Shown: in pieces, positions 4,754 to 6,799 of the stretch | Layout of the letters: each line of letters opens with the position of its first letter | How positions within the stretch are numbered: the stretch's first letter is position 1 | Origin: an uncultured Clostridia bacterium | Lineage (GTDB): Bacteria; Bacillota; Clostridia; UBA1381 | Direction of reading: 5' to 3' | DNA: 6,799 nt | Assembly: GCA_934463455.1 (NCBI GenBank) | Contig: CAKSJU010000108.1 | Coordinates: 1 to 6,799, forward strand | Position numbers and translations under genes: made by a program | Notes under the pieces: generated by a model | The model's database searches: none | What the model was told of the DNA's origin: nothing | Seen by the model: only the letters and a program-made list of their open reading frames with translations

Positions 4754-6793
4754 ATGCCTGTTAAAAAAGCGAAGACAGCCGGCTTTTGTTACGGTGTAAA
4801 AAGAGCGGTGGACGAGGTTTACCGCCTTTCGGAAAACGGAGAAAAAATTGCAACCCTGGGCGCGCTTATTCATAACGAGCATGTTGTGGAGGATTTAAAA
4901 AAACGCGGTGTCAATGTGTATGAAGGTGTTGACGATGTGCCGGAAGGGACAAAGCTTGTTATAAGGACTCACGGAGTCGGAAAAGAAATATATGATGAAA
5001 TTAAACGGAGAAATTTGGAGTATGTCGATTTGACGTGTCCTTTTGTTGAAAAAATTCATAAAATTGTAAAAGAAAACCATGAAAAAGGATATAAAATAGT
5101 TATAGTCGGAGACAAAAATCATCCTGAAGTAAAAGGTATAAACGGGTGGTGTGATAATGAAGCTGTAATTTTATATTCGGAAAATGACGAAATTCCGGGA
5201 TTTTTGAAAAAAAATGATGTATGTATTGTTGCACAAACGACGATAAATAAAAAAATCTTTGTGCAAATGGTACAAAATCTAAAAAACACTTGCCAAACCA
5301 CCATAATTTTTGATACAATATGTAATGCGACTAAGGAACGACAAGAGGAAACAGAAGCTTTGGCATGTGAATCCGACATTATGTTGGTAATCGGAGGAAG
5401 AGCAAGCTCGAATACAAAAAAATTGTATGAGATTTCAAAGAAATGTTGCCCCGAAACGTTTTTTGTCGAAAACTTTGAGGATATTCCTCAGGGTATATTT
5501 ATAAAAAATAAAAAGATAGGTATTACTGCCGGAGCGTCTACGCCGGGCGGTATTATCGAGGAGGTTTTTACAACGATGGACGAAAAAATGAAGAACGAGG
5601 AATCTTTTGCGGAATTGCTGGAGCAGTTCGGAAGCAAGACTCTGAACAACGGAGACATTATTGAAGGTACTGTTGTCGAAGTAAGAAACAATGAAGTTAT
5701 TGTTGATCTCGGCGAATTTAAGTACAACGGACAATTGGCACTTGACCAAATAACAGATGACCCGTATGTTAATCCTGCAGATCTTGTTAAAACCGGTGAC
5801 AAAATCAGAGTATATGTTATCGGCGTGAACGATGCTGAGGGCAAGGTTGTTCTTTCTATGAAGAAAGTAGCAAAAGAAGAAAGCTGGAACAAAATCAAAG
5901 AAGCTTATGAAAACAACGAAGTATTGGAGGGCAAAATAATCAAAGCAGTACGCGGCGGTGTCATAGCTTTACATGATTCATGCCAGGTATTCATTCCCGC
6001 AAAGCAGGTATCGCTTCGCTTTGTCCGCGATTTGGAAACTCTCTTGAATACAACAGTTAAATTTAAAATTGTTGAACTTGACGAAAAGAGAAAACGTGTA
6101 GTCGGCTCGGTAAGAGTTATTCTTGAAGCTGAAAAGAAAGCTGTAGAGGATAAATTCTGGGCAGAAGCGGAAGTCGGCAAGGAATATACAGGCACAGTTA
6201 AGTCACTTACTTCATTCGGTGCATTTGTAGACCTCGGCGGTATTGACGGTTTGGTTCATATTTCGGAATTGAGCTGGAGCAAAATCAAGCATCCGTCAGA
6301 GGTTGTAAAAGAGGGCGATGTTTTAACTGTATATATTAAAAATCTTGACCCGGAAAACAAAAAGATTTCACTTGGCTTTAAAAAGGCTGAAGATAATCCT
6401 TGGGTTATCGCTCAAACAAAGCTTCATGAGGGAGACGTTGTTAAATGTAAGATTGTAAGAATTATGTCTTACGGTGCATTTGCGGAAATACTTCCCGAAG
6501 TTGACGGACTTATTCATATTTCACAAATTGCCGACAGAAGAATTGAAAAGACTGAAGATGTTCTTTCAATCGGTGATGAAGTTGAAGCTAAAATTATTGC
6601 AATCAATTGGGAAACAAAGAAAATCAGCCTCAGCATTCGCGCTTTGATAGCACCTGCAAAAGAGGAAGCAGAAGAAAAAGAAGAAGCTGCTCCCGCTCCC
6701 GCAGAAGAGCCCGCTGATGAAGTTGTTCCTGTTGATATAGAACAATTTATAGCAAATGAAGCTGCCGAAGAAGCAAAAGAGGACGCAGAATAA
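4754..6793 (+). CDS. ispH/rpsA: Bifunctional IspH (HMBPP reductase) / ribosomal protein S1 fusion
   Basis: A 679-residue fusion known from Clostridia. Residues 1 to about 275 form IspH, the [4Fe-4S] enzyme that reduces HMBPP to IPP and DMAPP, ending the MEP pathway. The three cluster cysteines are C12 (AGFCYGV), C95 (LTCPFV) and C190 (DTICNAT); substrate-site residues H40, H73, H123, E125, T163 and SSN (218-220) are present, as is TAGASTPGGIIEEV (258-271). After a short linker come four S1 RNA-binding repeats at about 300-371, 389-456 (the most divergent), 474-543 and 559-629; repeats 3 and 4 are the most classical (SFGAFVDLGGIDGLVHIS; SYGAFAEILPEVDGLIHIS). An acidic Ala/Glu-rich tail fills 634-679. 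Four repeats is fewer than E. coli S1 (six) but usual in Gram-positive bacteria. ATG 4754 has GGA at 4743-4745, inside the plsC end. An internal start at 5576 may yield S1 alone. Confidence 0.97.
   Translation: MPVKKAKTAGFCYGVKRAVDEVYRLSENGEKIATLGALIHNEHVVEDLKKRGVNVYEGVDDVPEGTKLVIRTHGVGKEIYDEIKRRNLEYVDLTCPFVEKIHKIVKENHEKGYKIVIVGDKNHPEVKGINGWCDNEAVILYSENDEIPGFLKKNDVCIVAQTTINKKIFVQMVQNLKNTCQTTIIFDTICNATKERQEETEALACESDIMLVIGGRASSNTKKLYEISKKCCPETFFVENFEDIPQGIFIKNKKIGITAGASTPGGIIEEVFTTMDEKMKNEESFAELLEQFGSKTLNNGDIIEGTVVEVRNNEVIVDLGEFKYNGQLALDQITDDPYVNPADLVKTGDKIRVYVIGVNDAEGKVVLSMKKVAKEESWNKIKEAYENNEVLEGKIIKAVRGGVIALHDSCQVFIPAKQVSLRFVRDLETLLNTTVKFKIVELDEKRKRVVGSVRVILEAEKKAVEDKFWAEAEVGKEYTGTVKSLTSFGAFVDLGGIDGLVHISELSWSKIKHPSEVVKEGDVLTVYIKNLDPENKKISLGFKKAEDNPWVIAQTKLHEGDVVKCKIVRIMSYGAFAEILPEVDGLIHISQIADRRIEKTEDVLSIGDEVEAKIIAINWETKKISLSIRALIAPAKEEAEEKEEAAPAPAEEPADEVVPVDIEQFIANEAAEEAKEDAE
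5559..5578 (+). promoter_or_regulatory. Candidate internal ribosome binding site and start codon for free S1
   Basis: A perfect AGGAGGT (5559-5565) is followed, after a 10-base spacer, by an in-frame ATG (5576-5578, Met275) at the boundary between the IspH domain and the S1 repeats. Initiation here would give a 405-residue protein starting MDEKMKNEESFAELLEQ, which resembles the N-terminus of stand-alone S1 proteins (E. coli S1 begins MTESFAQLFEE). The codons also encode the conserved Glu-Glu-Val near the IspH C-terminus, so the match could be partly coincidental. Confidence 0.45.
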
Positions 6794-6799
6794 TTTTTT

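Noticed and set aside
6791..6799. Run of six T after the fusion stop as the end of a terminator.
   Set aside because: No stem precedes it within the visible sequence and the window ends there, so it cannot be judged.

Overview
The window reads as chromosomal DNA from an AT-rich, low-GC Gram-positive bacterium of the class Clostridia. The best evidence is the run cmk, plsC and a fused ispH-rpsA gene: a single reading frame joining the isoprenoid enzyme IspH to ribosomal protein S1 is a known trait of many Clostridia, and cmk next to an S1 gene is an old arrangement also seen in E. coli and B. subtilis. Strong AGGAGG-type ribosome binding sites and heavy AAA/GAA codon use agree. I cannot name a genus.

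All seven genes are on the + strand and tightly packed. Bases 1-882 hold the C-terminal part of an ABC-transporter solute-binding protein of the peptide-binding type, cut by the window edge. An RpiR/MurR-type sugar-phosphate-responsive regulator (879-1739) and a BaiN/HI0933-family flavoprotein (1736-2959) follow, each start overlapping the previous stop by 4 bases (ATGA). After a 16-base gap comes a HutP-family RNA-binding protein (2976-3386), then after 19 bases cytidylate kinase (3406-4062). A 98-base spacer containing a clear stem-loop separates cmk from plsC (4161-4751). Two bases after plsC the ispH-rpsA fusion begins (4754-6793) and runs nearly to the window end.

The second half is housekeeping: CMP/dCMP recycling, acylation of lysophosphatidate for membrane lipid, the last step of the MEP isoprenoid pathway, and mRNA binding on the ribosome. 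The first half looks like the tail of a transport locus with its own regulator. No terminator or convincing promoter was found between genes, so read-through across much of the block is likely. No phage, insertion sequence, CRISPR array, tRNA or rRNA was seen.

I do not see a wholly new multi-gene system. The most interesting signals are: (a) a perfect 7-base Shine-Dalgarno sequence followed by an in-frame ATG exactly at the IspH/S1 junction, suggesting that S1 may also be made alone; (b) a HutP-family protein with no histidine-degradation genes beside it and one expected histidine apparently replaced; and (c) the structured, comparatively GC-rich cmk-plsC spacer, which could fold in alternative ways and contains an anti-Shine-Dalgarno-like sequence.
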